Position numbers and translations under genes: made by a program
Notes under the pieces: generated by a model
The model's database searches: none
Seen by the model: only the letters and a program-made list of their open reading frames with translations
What the model was told of the DNA's origin: nothing
Shown here: positions 8,443-17,653 of the stretch, in pieces
How positions within the stretch are numbered: position 1 is the stretch's first letter
Layout of the letters: every line of letters begins with the position of its first letter
Assembly: GCA_947446645.1 (NCBI GenBank)
Contig: CANFHA010000019.1
Coordinates: forward strand, 47,269-111,268
Reading direction: 5' to 3'
Length of the DNA stretch: 64,000 nt
Source: Chitinophagaceae bacterium
Lineage (GTDB): Bacteria; Bacteroidota; Bacteroidia; Chitinophagales; Chitinophagaceae

Positions 8443-9336
8443 TTATTTTTTTTGTTCATGTGACAAGGAGGGATTTCCAACTCTTGTAATTTTTGAAGCA
8501 AACTGTCTCGATTCAAAATATTCGTCCCAGTTATAGCCAGTCTTTACTTTTCCATTGTAGGCCTGATAACGTGCTATATATCGTCTTATATCAGGGTATG
8601 ACAACCAATAGAGTGCTTTGCCATTCGCCATTGGTGCTAATGCTACTATATGTACCACCATCTGTCCCTGGTCTCTATCAAATATCCAATCCTCTATTAT
8701 TGCATAATGACTTACCTGCTGGGGATAACTGCAGGACAAAAGGGCTGTAGTGTCGTTGATTAAAACTCCCTGCTCCATATCCGGATCCTGTTTCCGTTTT
8801 TTCCTTTTTGTTTTTTTTGTCTCTGCCTGCTCAGCCGGAAATAACAAAGAATCATTTTTATGCAGCGCGTAATAATTCTGATATTTCCTTGTGTTGGTGG
8901 AAAGATCTTTTGCCTCGCAAGCAATTATTTTTTTTATGTCTTCTTTCGTCAGCGGATGCCTGAGTATGACTGGTTTTGCAGCACCTTTATTTATAGTATC
9001 TCCATAATCCCAATAATCTTCCATGTGTTCTTCATTGTGTGCTTTTCCCGCAAAAAGGTTTTCAGCGAATGCCTGAAACTGTCCCGCATTTATTCCACTC
9101 AGTAAAACGTTTGCAAAAACATTTCCCGGCGGCGACTGCGGAAGATCAGTCAGCGCAACGTTTTGTCTTTCGTATACGGCTATCTCGCGCCATACCCGCT
9201 TTGTCCAGAGGATATTCTCGTCTTTTATAGGTGTCCAGGGAGTTTCGCGGGCATTGGTATCTATTTGGGCCAGTACTTTTTTATCAATGGAGGCAAAAGC
9301 CAATATAAACAGGATGTTGCAAAGAGTTTTCTTCAT
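8443..9336 (-). CDS. Orphan GldN/PorN paralogue
   Basis: The 297-residue exported protein (signal peptide cleaved near KVLAQ) matches the gldN product at 61152-62072 in several blocks: ILWTKRVWREI against ILWKKRVWREI, EDWIFDRDQGQMVV against EDWIFDRNQGQMVV, YPDIRRYIARYQAYN against YPDIRNLLAQYEVYN, and DEYFESRQFASKIT against DEFFESRQFASKIT. GldN/PorN is the periplasmic partner of GldK in the T9SS ring. This copy has an extra segment of about 40 residues with a basic run KKTKRKKRK before the conserved EDWIFDR block. It is not next to any gldK, L or M; its neighbours are an ECF sigma/anti-sigma pair. Confidence 0.88.
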   Translation of the reverse strand: MKKTLCNILFILAFASIDKKVLAQIDTNARETPWTPIKDENILWTKRVWREIAVYERQNVALTDLPQSPPGNVFANVLLSGINAGQFQAFAENLFAGKAHNEEHMEDYWDYGDTINKGAAKPVILRHPLTKEDIKKIIACEAKDLSTNTRKYQNYYALHKNDSLLFPAEQAETKKTKRKKRKQDPDMEQGVLINDTTALLSCSYPQQVSHYAIIEDWIFDRDQGQMVVHIVALAPMANGKALYWLSYPDIRRYIARYQAYNGKVKTGYNWDEYFESRQFASKITRVGNPSLSHEQKK

Positions 9337-9424
9337 AAATGGGGAATAATGCGTAATATAATAAAATACTAATAGTTCAAACTGCCGCGTAAGTTGATCG
9401 AAGCGTATCTAATTTTATTAACGT

Positions 9425-9455
9425 TATGATACTGCGCTATAAATCTTTACTTTTG
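9425..9455 (+). promoter_or_regulatory. Promoter for the cobalamin-binding protein gene
   Basis: TACTTTTG at 9448-9455 is a full match to the Bacteroidota -7 box TAnnTTTG. A TATG at 9425-9428 stands 19 bases upstream in place of the -33 TTTG. Transcription would begin about 15 bases before the ATG at 9474. Confidence 0.55.
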
Positions 9456-9473
9456 CGGCAATTTTAGCAACTG

Positions 9474-9893
9474 ATGAGCAATGATCTGAAACGCCCTGTG
9501 CGTGTGCTGGTAGCAAAGGTAGGCCTGGACGGGCACGACCGGGGAGCAAAGGTGGTGGCTACCTCGCTACGCGATGCAGGCATGGAGGTAATATATACCG
9601 GCCTGCGCCAAACGGCTGAAATGGTGGTAAATACAGCACTGCAGGAAGATGTGGATGCAATAGGCATAAGCATTCTGAGCGGTGCGCACATGACCGTATT
9701 CCCTAAGGTAATGCAACTGATGAAAGATAAGGGGCTTTCTGACGTGCTGCTGACAGGCGGAGGTATAATACCCGATGCCGACATGAAGGAATTACAGGAT
9801 ATGGGTGTAGGCAAGCTTTTCCCGCCAAGCGCCCCTACTGCTGAAATAGCAGATTACATAAGAGGCTGGGTAGCAGAACACCGCAATTTCTAA
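9474..9893 (+). CDS. Cobalamin-binding domain protein, methylmalonyl-CoA mutase C-terminal type
   Basis: The 139-residue protein is a free-standing B12-binding Rossmann domain. It has DGHDRG at residues 19-24 (the DxHxxG motif whose His ligates cobalt), followed by the SxL motif in GISILSG and the GG motif in LLTGGGIIP. It matches the C-terminal domain of methylmalonyl-CoA mutase and the small subunits of related acyl-CoA mutases. The catalytic partner is not in the window. A crotonase follows 60 bases downstream, and a cobalamin adenosyltransferase lies 2 kb away, which supports use of adenosylcobalamin. Confidence 0.92.
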   Translation: MSNDLKRPVRVLVAKVGLDGHDRGAKVVATSLRDAGMEVIYTGLRQTAEMVVNTALQEDVDAIGISILSGAHMTVFPKVMQLMKDKGLSDVLLTGGGIIPDADMKELQDMGVGKLFPPSAPTAEIADYIRGWVAEHRNF

Positions 9894-9953
9894 ATTCGAA
9901 TTTTAAGCAAATAACGATCTCCATTATAAATAACCAATTACAAATTCCTTAAA

Positions 9954-10733
9954 ATGTACCAGACTTTACTTACAGAATTAGACAAAGGCACTTTAGTAAT
10001 AACAGTGAATCGCCCTGACAAAATGAACGCTCTGAACAAGGACGTGATATCAGAGCTGGGCAAAGTGCTTGACGAAGTATATAGTAATAATGAAATAAAG
10101 AGCGCCATCATTACCGGAGCCGGTGAGAAGGCGTTTGTGGCTGGTGCGGACATCAGTGAGTTCCTTTCATTGGGTGCAGAAGGCGGTGCTGCACTTGCAA
10201 AACTGGGACAAGACCATGTATTTAATAAAATAGAGAACAGCCCTAAGCCAATTGTGGCTGCAGTAAACGGCTTTGCACTAGGTGGCGGCTGCGAACTGGC
10301 TATGTCCTGCCATTTCCGTATAGCATCGGCAAACGCTAAGTTTGGTCAGCCGGAAGTGAACCTGGGCCTGATACCTGGCTACGGTGGCACCCAGCGCCTT
10401 ACCCAGCTGGTAGGCAAGGGCAAAGCAATGGAACTGATGATGACTGCTGACATGGTAGGCGCAGATGACGCAAAGGCGATAGGCCTGGTAAATCATGTAG
10501 TGCCACAGGAAGAACTACTGGCAAAGACAAAAGAAATATTACAAAAAGTGCATACTAAAGCACCAATAGCTGTGGCTAAGGTGATAGCCTGCGTAAATGA
10601 CGCAGCGAAATGTGATCCTGCAGGGTTTGATAATGAAATTGCACATTTCGGCGCATGTTTCATTACTGAAGATATGAAAGAGGGCACAACAGCTTTTGTA
10701 GAAAAAAGAAAACCTGTGTTTAAAGGAAAATAA
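9954..10733 (+). CDS. Enoyl-CoA hydratase/isomerase (crotonase family)
   Basis: The 259-residue protein has crotonase motifs in order: TVNRPDKMNALN near the N-terminus, the oxyanion-hole segment GEKAFVAGADISEF, GFALGGGCELAMSCHFRIAS, and FGQPEVNLGLIPGYGGTQRL with a Glu at the catalytic position. It ends KRKPVFKGK, an ending shared with the crotonase at 52295. It probably hydrates a short-chain enoyl-CoA. It shares a transcript direction with the B12-binding gene upstream, which suggests branched or short-chain acyl-CoA metabolism. Confidence 0.92.
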   Translation: MYQTLLTELDKGTLVITVNRPDKMNALNKDVISELGKVLDEVYSNNEIKSAIITGAGEKAFVAGADISEFLSLGAEGGAALAKLGQDHVFNKIENSPKPIVAAVNGFALGGGCELAMSCHFRIASANAKFGQPEVNLGLIPGYGGTQRLTQLVGKGKAMELMMTADMVGADDAKAIGLVNHVVPQEELLAKTKEILQKVHTKAPIAVAKVIACVNDAAKCDPAGFDNEIAHFGACFITEDMKEGTTAFVEKRKPVFKGK

Positions 10734-10764
10734 TTTATATCTTCATCCTTAAAATTTTCAATAC

Positions 10765-11718
10765 ATGCAGGCCAGGTTTATCCGTACCTTATTGGTTTTT
10801 TGTATCTGTATTGCGGTTGCTTTTAACAGCAGCGCGCAAAATGCCTCCAGAGTCTATGTAGAGCCGGATGGGTGGTCCATAGGTACCACTTTCGGCATGA
10901 CCGACCTTTGGGGGAATGTAGGTACACAGTCGATAACGGACCATTATACCAATAGCCACTACCTGGATAAGACCTGTTTTATGGGTGGTCTATTCGGCCG
11001 TTATTCCATACATCCCTGCCTGGCAGTAAGAATGATGGTGAACTTTGGTACATTGTATGCTACAGACAAATGGAACGAGGACGGCACTAAATCGGGTAGC
11101 CTGGCTGAGGGTAATGACTATATACAGCGCTATCTGCGTTCGCAGGATGCAAAAGCACTGACTGTGGAGGGTTCCTTCCTGTTTGAGTATACATTTTTTC
11201 GCTCCAACCCGGAGAGCAAGGCAGCTCATAAAAGAGGGCAGCCGTTTATTGGCGCTGGTCTTGGTGTTTTCCATTTTACGCCCTACAGCACTGCAGGCAA
11301 CAGCGGAGCCTGGGTGAAAACTCATGATCTGCACCTGGAAGGACAAGGCTGGGGCGGAGACTATCCCAAGCAATATTCTCTGTGGCAGCCATGTATACCA
11401 CTGGCTATTGGCTGGCGCTGGGACATAGGCAAGCACCTGAACCTGGGTATAGAGTATATGTATCGCTATACTTTCTGCAAATACCTGGATGGTGTGAGCG
11501 GTAAATATGTGGATCAGAAAGCTTTCTACAGCCACATGCCGGCTGACCAGGCTGCGCTTGCAGCATCAGTGGCGGATAAAGAGCAGTATAATAATAACCA
11601 ACTTGCTAACCCCGCGGGCAACCTGAGAGGCAATGGCGGTAACGAATCTTACTCTACAATCAGCATTACCTTCTATTACAAAGTGCTGAGCAGGAGCCGC
11701 GAGTGGTGGCACCTGTAG
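10765..11718 (+). CDS. Outer membrane beta-barrel protein
   Basis: The 317-residue protein has a signal peptide (MQARFIRTLLVFCICIAVAF, cleavage near SSAQ). After it comes a series of amphipathic strands with aromatic ends (GWSIGTTFGMTDLWG, FMGGLFGRYSIHPCLAVRMMVNFG, GQPFIGAGLGVFHFTP, IPLAIGWRWDIGKHLNLGIEYMYRYTF) and a final SISITFYYKV strand. This is the pattern of PorT-like or OmpA-like barrels in Bacteroidota. The specific role is unknown. It starts 31 bases after the crotonase and ends just before a perfect inverted repeat. Confidence 0.8.
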   Translation: MQARFIRTLLVFCICIAVAFNSSAQNASRVYVEPDGWSIGTTFGMTDLWGNVGTQSITDHYTNSHYLDKTCFMGGLFGRYSIHPCLAVRMMVNFGTLYATDKWNEDGTKSGSLAEGNDYIQRYLRSQDAKALTVEGSFLFEYTFFRSNPESKAAHKRGQPFIGAGLGVFHFTPYSTAGNSGAWVKTHDLHLEGQGWGGDYPKQYSLWQPCIPLAIGWRWDIGKHLNLGIEYMYRYTFCKYLDGVSGKYVDQKAFYSHMPADQAALAASVADKEQYNNNQLANPAGNLRGNGGNESYSTISITFYYKVLSRSREWWHL

Positions 11719-11733
11719 GTGAATGAGCGAATT

Positions 11734-11797
11734 AAAATGTGCAAATTTGAAAATTGCGGCTGGTTGTACCGGCATTTTCAAATTTGCACATTTTTTT
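11734..11797. terminator. Perfect 21-bp inverted repeat, bidirectional terminator and repeat element
   Basis: Bases 11734-11754 are exactly complementary to 11774-11794, with a 19-base loop, followed by a T run. The hairpin sits between the convergent ends at 11718 and 11799, so it can terminate both genes. The arm sequence (core GTGCAAATTTGAAAAT) is the same family as the repeats at 231-397 and 970-1010. Confidence 0.8.
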
Positions 11798-11798
11798 A

Positions 11799-12356
11799 TT
11801 AGATCCTTGCACGCCACTCCGTTTCGGGCGCGTTGTTGATATGGCCTATGTAGCGGGCCAGCACAAATAAATAATCGGAGAGGCGATTGAGGTATTGAAT
11901 GACCAGCGGACTTACCGGTTCCTGGTGTTCCTGCATGTCAACGCAGATGCGCTCTGCCCTGCGGCATACACAGCGAGCTACATGGCAGGTAGATGAGGCG
12001 AGATTGCCACCCGGCAATATGAATGCGCGCATCTCCGGGAGCACTTCATTCATCTCATCTATGCGTTGTTCCAGCCAGGTTACGTCTGCATCGTGGAGGT
12101 CAGGCAATTTCATTTTTACATCCTTGTCGGGCGTTGTTGCCAGTATAGACCCGATAGTGAACAATCGATCCTGAACCTCACGAAGTGCGGTATTGATATC
12201 CTCGTTTTGTGCCAGATCGCGTATCATTCCTATGAAAGAATTGAGCTCATCTACTGTTCCGTAGCTTTCTATGCGTATATGGTTTTTGGGCACGCGCACA
12301 CCCCCAATAAGGCTTGTACCGCCCTTGTCGCCTGTCTTTGTGTATATTTTGAACAT
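11799..12356 (-). CDS. Cob(I)alamin adenosyltransferase, PduO type
   Basis: The 185-residue protein starts MFKIYTKTGDKGGTSLIGG, the ATP-binding N-terminus of PduO/MMAB-type adenosyltransferases. It carries ESYGTVDELNSFIG and the C-terminal signature HVARCVCRRAER followed by YLNRLSDYLFVLAR. It converts cob(I)alamin and ATP to adenosylcobalamin. The frame is open to 12410, but the ATG at 12356 matches the family start. It complements the B12-binding mutase domain at 9474, with which it converges. Confidence 0.96.
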   Translation of the reverse strand: MFKIYTKTGDKGGTSLIGGVRVPKNHIRIESYGTVDELNSFIGMIRDLAQNEDINTALREVQDRLFTIGSILATTPDKDVKMKLPDLHDADVTWLEQRIDEMNEVLPEMRAFILPGGNLASSTCHVARCVCRRAERICVDMQEHQEPVSPLVIQYLNRLSDYLFVLARYIGHINNAPETEWRARI

Positions 12357-12474
12357 AACTATCCAAAAATAAACTGATTTCGCCGCATTTGAACTTTTTG
12401 GCGAATTCACAAATAATAAGTTTCACAGAAATATTTTTTTATATCTTTCGGCACATTTTAAACCCAATGTTTTT

Positions 12475-15400
12475 ATGAGAAATCTATTAGCCTTTTTCGT
12501 TCTTCTTTTATCGACCAATATTTCGATGGCCAAATCGCCGGCTGTTTCTATTATTACCGGTTACTATTTCTACTTATGCAGCGGAGCGACCGCCCCTTTT
12601 TTTAACGGCTCACCAGGCGGTGCCTGGACAATTAACCCTGCTGATGCCGGCGTTGCTAGTGTATCGGCGACGGGGGTTGTATCGGGAATAGGTGCGGGAA
12701 CTGCACGCCTCAGCTATACTATAGGGTCTGCTTCTGCTACCGCAGTTGTTACAGTATATCCAACGCCAGCAGCTATTACAGGACCAACAAGTGTATGCAA
12801 ATGGGACTCTGTTTTGTTGTCGGATCCCACGCCCGGAGGCACGTGGAGCACTGGAATACCTTCACTGGCATCCATAGGCACTAATGGTAGTGTATATGGC
12901 ATAAATCATGGTGTGGCTACATTTTATTACACATTGTCACCAGTAGGCTGCAGAGCCACCTATATCGTAACTGTGCTGCCGTATGCGCCTACGATAGCGG
13001 GACCTACCAGCGTTTGCCTTGGCTCAACTATGATGGTTAATAATGTTTCACCTGGCGGTACCTGGGCTGGTTCTGATATTCATGCGGCAATAGATGGCTC
13101 GGGTAATGTAACAGGTCTTGCCATCGGCACCACCAGAATCACTTATACGGCCGTTAACGGTTGTACAGCGAAACTTACGGTAACTATAAATCCTTTGCCT
13201 GCGCCAATAAGCGGCAACTTATCCGTATGTACCGGAATGTATACTTACCTGAGTGATGCCACAACACCTGCGTTGTCGTGGACGAGCAGCACACCTTCGG
13301 TGGCGACTGTAGTAGCATCAGGAGCCGTAGGTGCGATTTCTACGGGAACGACGACAATAACTTTTTCACTTACCAACGGATGTAAGTCAACTGCAATAGT
13401 AACGGTAAATCCGATGCCGACGGCGGGCTCTATTACAGGTGTCGCGACAGTATGCGCAGGAGCTGCAACGGCACTTACGGACGCTGTAGCAAGTGGGGTG
13501 TGGAGCAGCAGCGCGCCACTGGTAGGAACTGTGGGTAGCACCGGAGTGCTGACTGGTGTAGCCGGCGGAACAACTACCATATCTTACACTGTGTCTAATA
13601 GCTGCGCAAGCGTACGGGCGACAAAGGTTGTTACGGTCAGCCCTTTCACAGCGGGTGCTATAAGCGGGACGGCAACCGTGGCTACGGGAACGGCAATCAC
13701 ATTATCTGATGTTGCTGCGGGTGGCATATGGTCGGCAAGCAATAGCAATGCAACGATCTCAACCGGGGGGCTGGTTACCGGTATTACGCCTGGAACAGTA
13801 ATAATAAGCTATACGGTTACAAACGGCTGCGGGACAGTTGCGGCAACGAGTTTGGTTACCGTCTATACTTCAAGTGTAGCTGCGATAACAGGTACGACCA
13901 ACGTATGTGCGGGAGCTACAACCTCACTAACCGATGTAACCCCTGGCGGTACATGGTATAGCACCAACACCGCTGTAGCGACGGTGGGCTCAACCGGAAC
14001 AGTGACAGGTATGAGTGCAGGAAATGCTACTATTTCGTATACCGTGGCTGGCGTGGCTGTTACTGCTGTTATAAACGTTACCGGCACTACAGCCGGCACC
14101 ATCGGAGGGCCTGTGACAGTAGCTGCCGGCTCAACTATTACTTTAACCGATGCAGTGGCAGGTGGCGTATGGCTGGCCGGTAATAGCAATGTTACCGTTT
14201 CGCCTGTTGGGGTAGTGACGGGAATGGTACCGGGTACAGTTACCATTAGCTATACACTAACCAATGGTTGCGGATCTTTTTATGCAACCCGGGCGCTAAC
14301 TGTAAATCCCTCAAGCGGGACAGGAATCACCGGGAACCCGAGTGTGTGCATTGATGCTACTACAGCACTAACAGATGCAACACCCGGCGGCGTATGGCAC
14401 AGCAGCAATGTATTGGTGGCATCTGTAAGCGGCACCGGGCTGGTAACCGGATCTGCCGCAGGAACAGCAACAATTTCTTATACCGTGGCGGGTGTAACTA
14501 CAACGGTCAACGTTGTAGTGAATCCCAACCCCTCTGGCATAGGAGGACCCTCGTCTGGTTCTGTGTGTGTCGGGGCTTCTGTAACAATGAGTGACTTTGT
14601 AGCGGGCGGTGCATGGACGAGCACACCTGGATTTTCAGTGACCAATGGGACCACAACAACAACCGTAACTGGCTTATCTGCCGGTGCTGCCACCGTTACT
14701 TATTCACTGGCCACCGGTTGTTACAGAGTATATCCCCTTACAGTAAAAGAAGTACCGGCAGCTATTTCCGGTACACTTGCCATTTGTGCCGGATCTACGA
14801 CACGGCTGTCAGACGTTACAGCAGGAGGTACTAACTGGACGAGCAGCGCTCCGTCTATAGCTACTATCTCACTCTCGGCTGTGGTAACAGGTATTGCCCC
14901 AGGTACAACTACTATCACGTATACGGTGTCATCCGGCTGCGTTGCAACTGCAGTAGTTACGGTTAATGCATTACCGGTAGTTGGCGCCATATCAGGTCCG
15001 TCGCTGGTTTCGCATGCAGGCAGTGGTGTGCTGCTTAGTGACGCCACAGCGGGTGGTGTGTGGAGCAGTACGGTACCTTCGGTAGCAACTGTTGGTTCCG
15101 GTACAGGGTTAGTAACAGCTATTGCTTCTGCCGGTACTACTACGATCAGTTACAAAGTAACTACCGCTGCAGGGTGTGCGGCATCAGTCACAAAAGTGAT
15201 GACGGCCAGCGCTGCACCGCGTGACCATGGCGGAGCCGCCAATACACTTACAGCGGATAATGCTGCTGCAAGCGCCAGTGAAATTTCTACAGGAATCACA
15301 GCCTCTAATGAATTGCAGCCGGAAGTAAAAATCGTCCCTAATCCGAATAACGGATCATTCAGTGTAGTAGGTTCATTAGGAAGTATAGCCGATAGAACGG

Positions 15401-15576
15401 TGACGTTTGAAATCTCGGATATGTCAGGAAAGAAACTTTATTCCAGGAGTACCAAGGTTGCAGACGGATCAATTAATGAACAGATGCAGGCAGGCAACGG
15501 GTTGCCTGCCGGGCATTACCTACTTTCTATTCGTTGCGAGGGTGTATTGAAGGTATTGCACTTTGTGGTTGAGTAG
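12475..15576 (+). CDS. Giant secreted protein with 12 Ig-like repeats and T9SS type A sorting domain
   Basis: The 1033-residue protein has a signal peptide (cleavage near SMAKS). It then has twelve tandem repeats of 70-80 residues, each with an ITGPTSVC-like start, a GGTWSSS strand, an A.V...G.VTG turn and a GTTTISYTV.NGC end. These are Ig-like, close to bacterial BIG2 folds. The last 85 residues (KIVPNPNNGSFSV... LPAGHYLLSI... VLHFVVE) are a type A T9SS sorting domain. It is probably an anchored or released surface adhesin. A TATCTTTC box (12442-12449) 25 bases upstream is a possible -7 element. Confidence 0.9.
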   Translation: MRNLLAFFVLLLSTNISMAKSPAVSIITGYYFYLCSGATAPFFNGSPGGAWTINPADAGVASVSATGVVSGIGAGTARLSYTIGSASATAVVTVYPTPAAITGPTSVCKWDSVLLSDPTPGGTWSTGIPSLASIGTNGSVYGINHGVATFYYTLSPVGCRATYIVTVLPYAPTIAGPTSVCLGSTMMVNNVSPGGTWAGSDIHAAIDGSGNVTGLAIGTTRITYTAVNGCTAKLTVTINPLPAPISGNLSVCTGMYTYLSDATTPALSWTSSTPSVATVVASGAVGAISTGTTTITFSLTNGCKSTAIVTVNPMPTAGSITGVATVCAGAATALTDAVASGVWSSSAPLVGTVGSTGVLTGVAGGTTTISYTVSNSCASVRATKVVTVSPFTAGAISGTATVATGTAITLSDVAAGGIWSASNSNATISTGGLVTGITPGTVIISYTVTNGCGTVAATSLVTVYTSSVAAITGTTNVCAGATTSLTDVTPGGTWYSTNTAVATVGSTGTVTGMSAGNATISYTVAGVAVTAVINVTGTTAGTIGGPVTVAAGSTITLTDAVAGGVWLAGNSNVTVSPVGVVTGMVPGTVTISYTLTNGCGSFYATRALTVNPSSGTGITGNPSVCIDATTALTDATPGGVWHSSNVLVASVSGTGLVTGSAAGTATISYTVAGVTTTVNVVVNPNPSGIGGPSSGSVCVGASVTMSDFVAGGAWTSTPGFSVTNGTTTTTVTGLSAGAATVTYSLATGCYRVYPLTVKEVPAAISGTLAICAGSTTRLSDVTAGGTNWTSSAPSIATISLSAVVTGIAPGTTTITYTVSSGCVATAVVTVNALPVVGAISGPSLVSHAGSGVLLSDATAGGVWSSTVPSVATVGSGTGLVTAIASAGTTTISYKVTTAAGCAASVTKVMTASAAPRDHGGAANTLTADNAAASASEISTGITASNELQPEVKIVPNPNNGSFSVVGSLGSIADRTVTFEISDMSGKKLYSRSTKVADGSINEQMQAGNGLPAGHYLLSIRCEGVLKVLHFVVE

Positions 15577-15578
15577 GC

Positions 15579-15604
15579 CACGAAAAGCGTTGACTATTTT
15601 CGTG
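15579..15604. terminator. Hairpin between convergent genes
   Basis: CACGAAAA at 15579-15586 pairs with TTTTCGTG at 15597-15604 over a 10-base loop, between the Ig-repeat gene and uvrB, which converge here. On the minus strand a second, longer imperfect stem spans the uvrB stop codon (about 15607-15636). Terminator function is likely but there is no clean T tract. Confidence 0.4.
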
Positions 15605-15619
15605 CCGGAAGGGATGAAT

Positions 15620-17650
15620 TTATTTCATTCCTTCCAGTTCCTTTTGAAATCTCAGCAACTCATCCCTTAGCCGGGCTGCTTCCATAAAGTCCAGTTCCTT
15701 TGCAGCTTTTTCCATGGCTTTTTTTGTTCGGGCGATGATCTTGTCAAGCTGGGCAGCAGAGCGGTAGCCGCCCTCTTCCTCTGCAGCAATAGGCAGCGCG
15801 GCATCGGGTATCGCATACTTACTGTTCTCATCGTATCCCTTTATGTCAAGCACGGAGCCTTGCCGCATTATCTCCTGTATGGATTTTTTTATCGTTGTCG
15901 GGATTATGTTGTGCTCTATGTTGTACTTCACCTGTTTTTCGCGCCGGCGGTCGGTCTCGTCAATAGTGCGCTGCATGCTGTCCGTTATTTTATCTGCATA
16001 AAATATTACCAGGCCTTCTACATTTCGTGCGGCGCGGCCGGCCATCTGTGTCAACGAGCGCTCGTCTCTCAGGAAGCCTTCCTTGTCTGCATCTAATATA
16101 GCCATCAGCGACACCTCGGGCAGGTCAAGCCCTTCGCGCAGCAGGTTTACGCCAACCAGCACATTTATGTTTCCCAATCTCAGATCCCTCAGTATCTCTA
16201 CTCGTTCCAGCGTGTCCACTTCTGAGTGAATGTATTTTGATGCAATGTTGATGCGCTTCAGGTATTTATCCAGCTCTTCGGCCATGCGCTTGGTGAGTGT
16301 GGTTACCAGTATACGGTCGCCACGCTTCACACGCTTATCTATTTCATCCAGCAGGTCATCTATCTGGTTTATGCTTGGGCGCACTTCTATTGGGGGTTCC
16401 AGCAGGCCAGTAGGTCGTACTATCTGCTCTACCACTACGCCGCCGGTATGTTCCAGCTCGTACTTGCCGGGCGTTGCACTTATGAACAACGCCTGCGACA
16501 GCAGGTTTTCAAACTCATAAAAATTGAGCGGGCGATTGTCCAGGGCGGAAGGGAGGCGGAAGCCAAAGTCAACAAGCGTTATCTTTCGCGATCTGTCGCC
16601 GCCATACATGCCGCTGATCTGCGGAATGGTTACGTGGCTTTCATCGATGACCAGTAGAAAATCATCAGGAAAATAGTCGAGCAGGCAGAATGGCCGAGCA
16701 CCGGGCTTGCGCCGGTCGAGAAAGCGTGAATAGTTTTCAATACCACTGCAGTAGCCAAGTTCCTGTATCATCTCCAGGTCGTAGCTTACCCGCTCTTTTA
16801 TACGCTGTGCTTCTATGTGCTTGCCCATGCGCTTAAAGTATTCCACCTGCGCATTCATCTCGTCTTGTATCTCGTAGATGATCTGTGTCATCTGATCGCG
16901 CGGCGCTATGTACAGGTTGGCAGGGAAGATGGCTGCATTCTCCATAATAAGAATACGCTTGCCCGTCTCCGGCTCAAAACTTTCTATTTCTTCCACTTCA
17001 TCGCCGAAGAAGGTGATGCGGTAGCCATAATCTACGTAGGGCAGGTTTACGTCCACGGTATCTCCATTAACACGAAATGTACCCCTCGTAAAGTCGCCCT
17101 GGCTGCGGTTGTACAATGAATTGACCAGCTGGTGCAGGAAATGGTTGCGCCCTATGTTGTCGCCTTTTTTAAAGCGTATAATGCTATTCTCATACTCCGT
17201 AGGGTTACCAATACCGTAGATGCAAGATACAGATGCCACAACAATAATATCGCTCCTGCCGCTCAGCAAGCTGGATGTAGCTCTCAGTCTCAGCTTCTCC
17301 AGCTCTTCATTTATGGAAAGGTCTTTCTCTATGTACGTATTTGATACCGGCATGTATGCCTCCGGCTGGTAATAGTCGTAGTAGGACACAAAATACTCTA
17401 CCGCATTGTCGGGGAAGAACTGGCGGAACTCGCCATAAAGCTGTGCTACCAGTGTTTTATTGTGGGTAAGGATAAGCGTGGGTTTCTGGACCTGCTGTAT
17501 CACATTAGCTACCGTAAAGGTTTTCCCTGAGCCAGTGACTCCCAGCAGTGCCTGGAATTTCTCACCCTGGTTTATACCAGCCACAAGCTCTTTTATAGCT
17601 TCCGGTTGATCACCGGCTGGTTCGTATGGGCTTTGTATGTTGAATTTCAT
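15620..17650 (-). CDS. uvrB: Excinuclease ABC subunit B
   Basis: The 676-residue protein has the Walker A motif GVTGSGKT at residues 37-44, the damage-probing beta hairpin YYDYYQPEAYMP, the helicase motifs (VIDESHVTIPQ, SATPGKYE, REGLDLPEVSL, QMAGRAARN) and the C-terminal UVR domain (EAARLRDELLRFQKELE) that binds UvrA and UvrC. It is the damage-verification subunit of nucleotide excision repair. The gene stands alone on the minus strand, and a heptamer repeat array lies only 3 bases upstream of its ATG. Confidence 0.99.
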   Translation of the reverse strand: MKFNIQSPYEPAGDQPEAIKELVAGINQGEKFQALLGVTGSGKTFTVANVIQQVQKPTLILTHNKTLVAQLYGEFRQFFPDNAVEYFVSYYDYYQPEAYMPVSNTYIEKDLSINEELEKLRLRATSSLLSGRSDIIVVASVSCIYGIGNPTEYENSIIRFKKGDNIGRNHFLHQLVNSLYNRSQGDFTRGTFRVNGDTVDVNLPYVDYGYRITFFGDEVEEIESFEPETGKRILIMENAAIFPANLYIAPRDQMTQIIYEIQDEMNAQVEYFKRMGKHIEAQRIKERVSYDLEMIQELGYCSGIENYSRFLDRRKPGARPFCLLDYFPDDFLLVIDESHVTIPQISGMYGGDRSRKITLVDFGFRLPSALDNRPLNFYEFENLLSQALFISATPGKYELEHTGGVVVEQIVRPTGLLEPPIEVRPSINQIDDLLDEIDKRVKRGDRILVTTLTKRMAEELDKYLKRINIASKYIHSEVDTLERVEILRDLRLGNINVLVGVNLLREGLDLPEVSLMAILDADKEGFLRDERSLTQMAGRAARNVEGLVIFYADKITDSMQRTIDETDRRREKQVKYNIEHNIIPTTIKKSIQEIMRQGSVLDIKGYDENSKYAIPDAALPIAAEEEGGYRSAAQLDKIIARTKKAMEKAAKELDFMEAARLRDELLRFQKELEGMK

Positions 17651-17653
17651 TTT

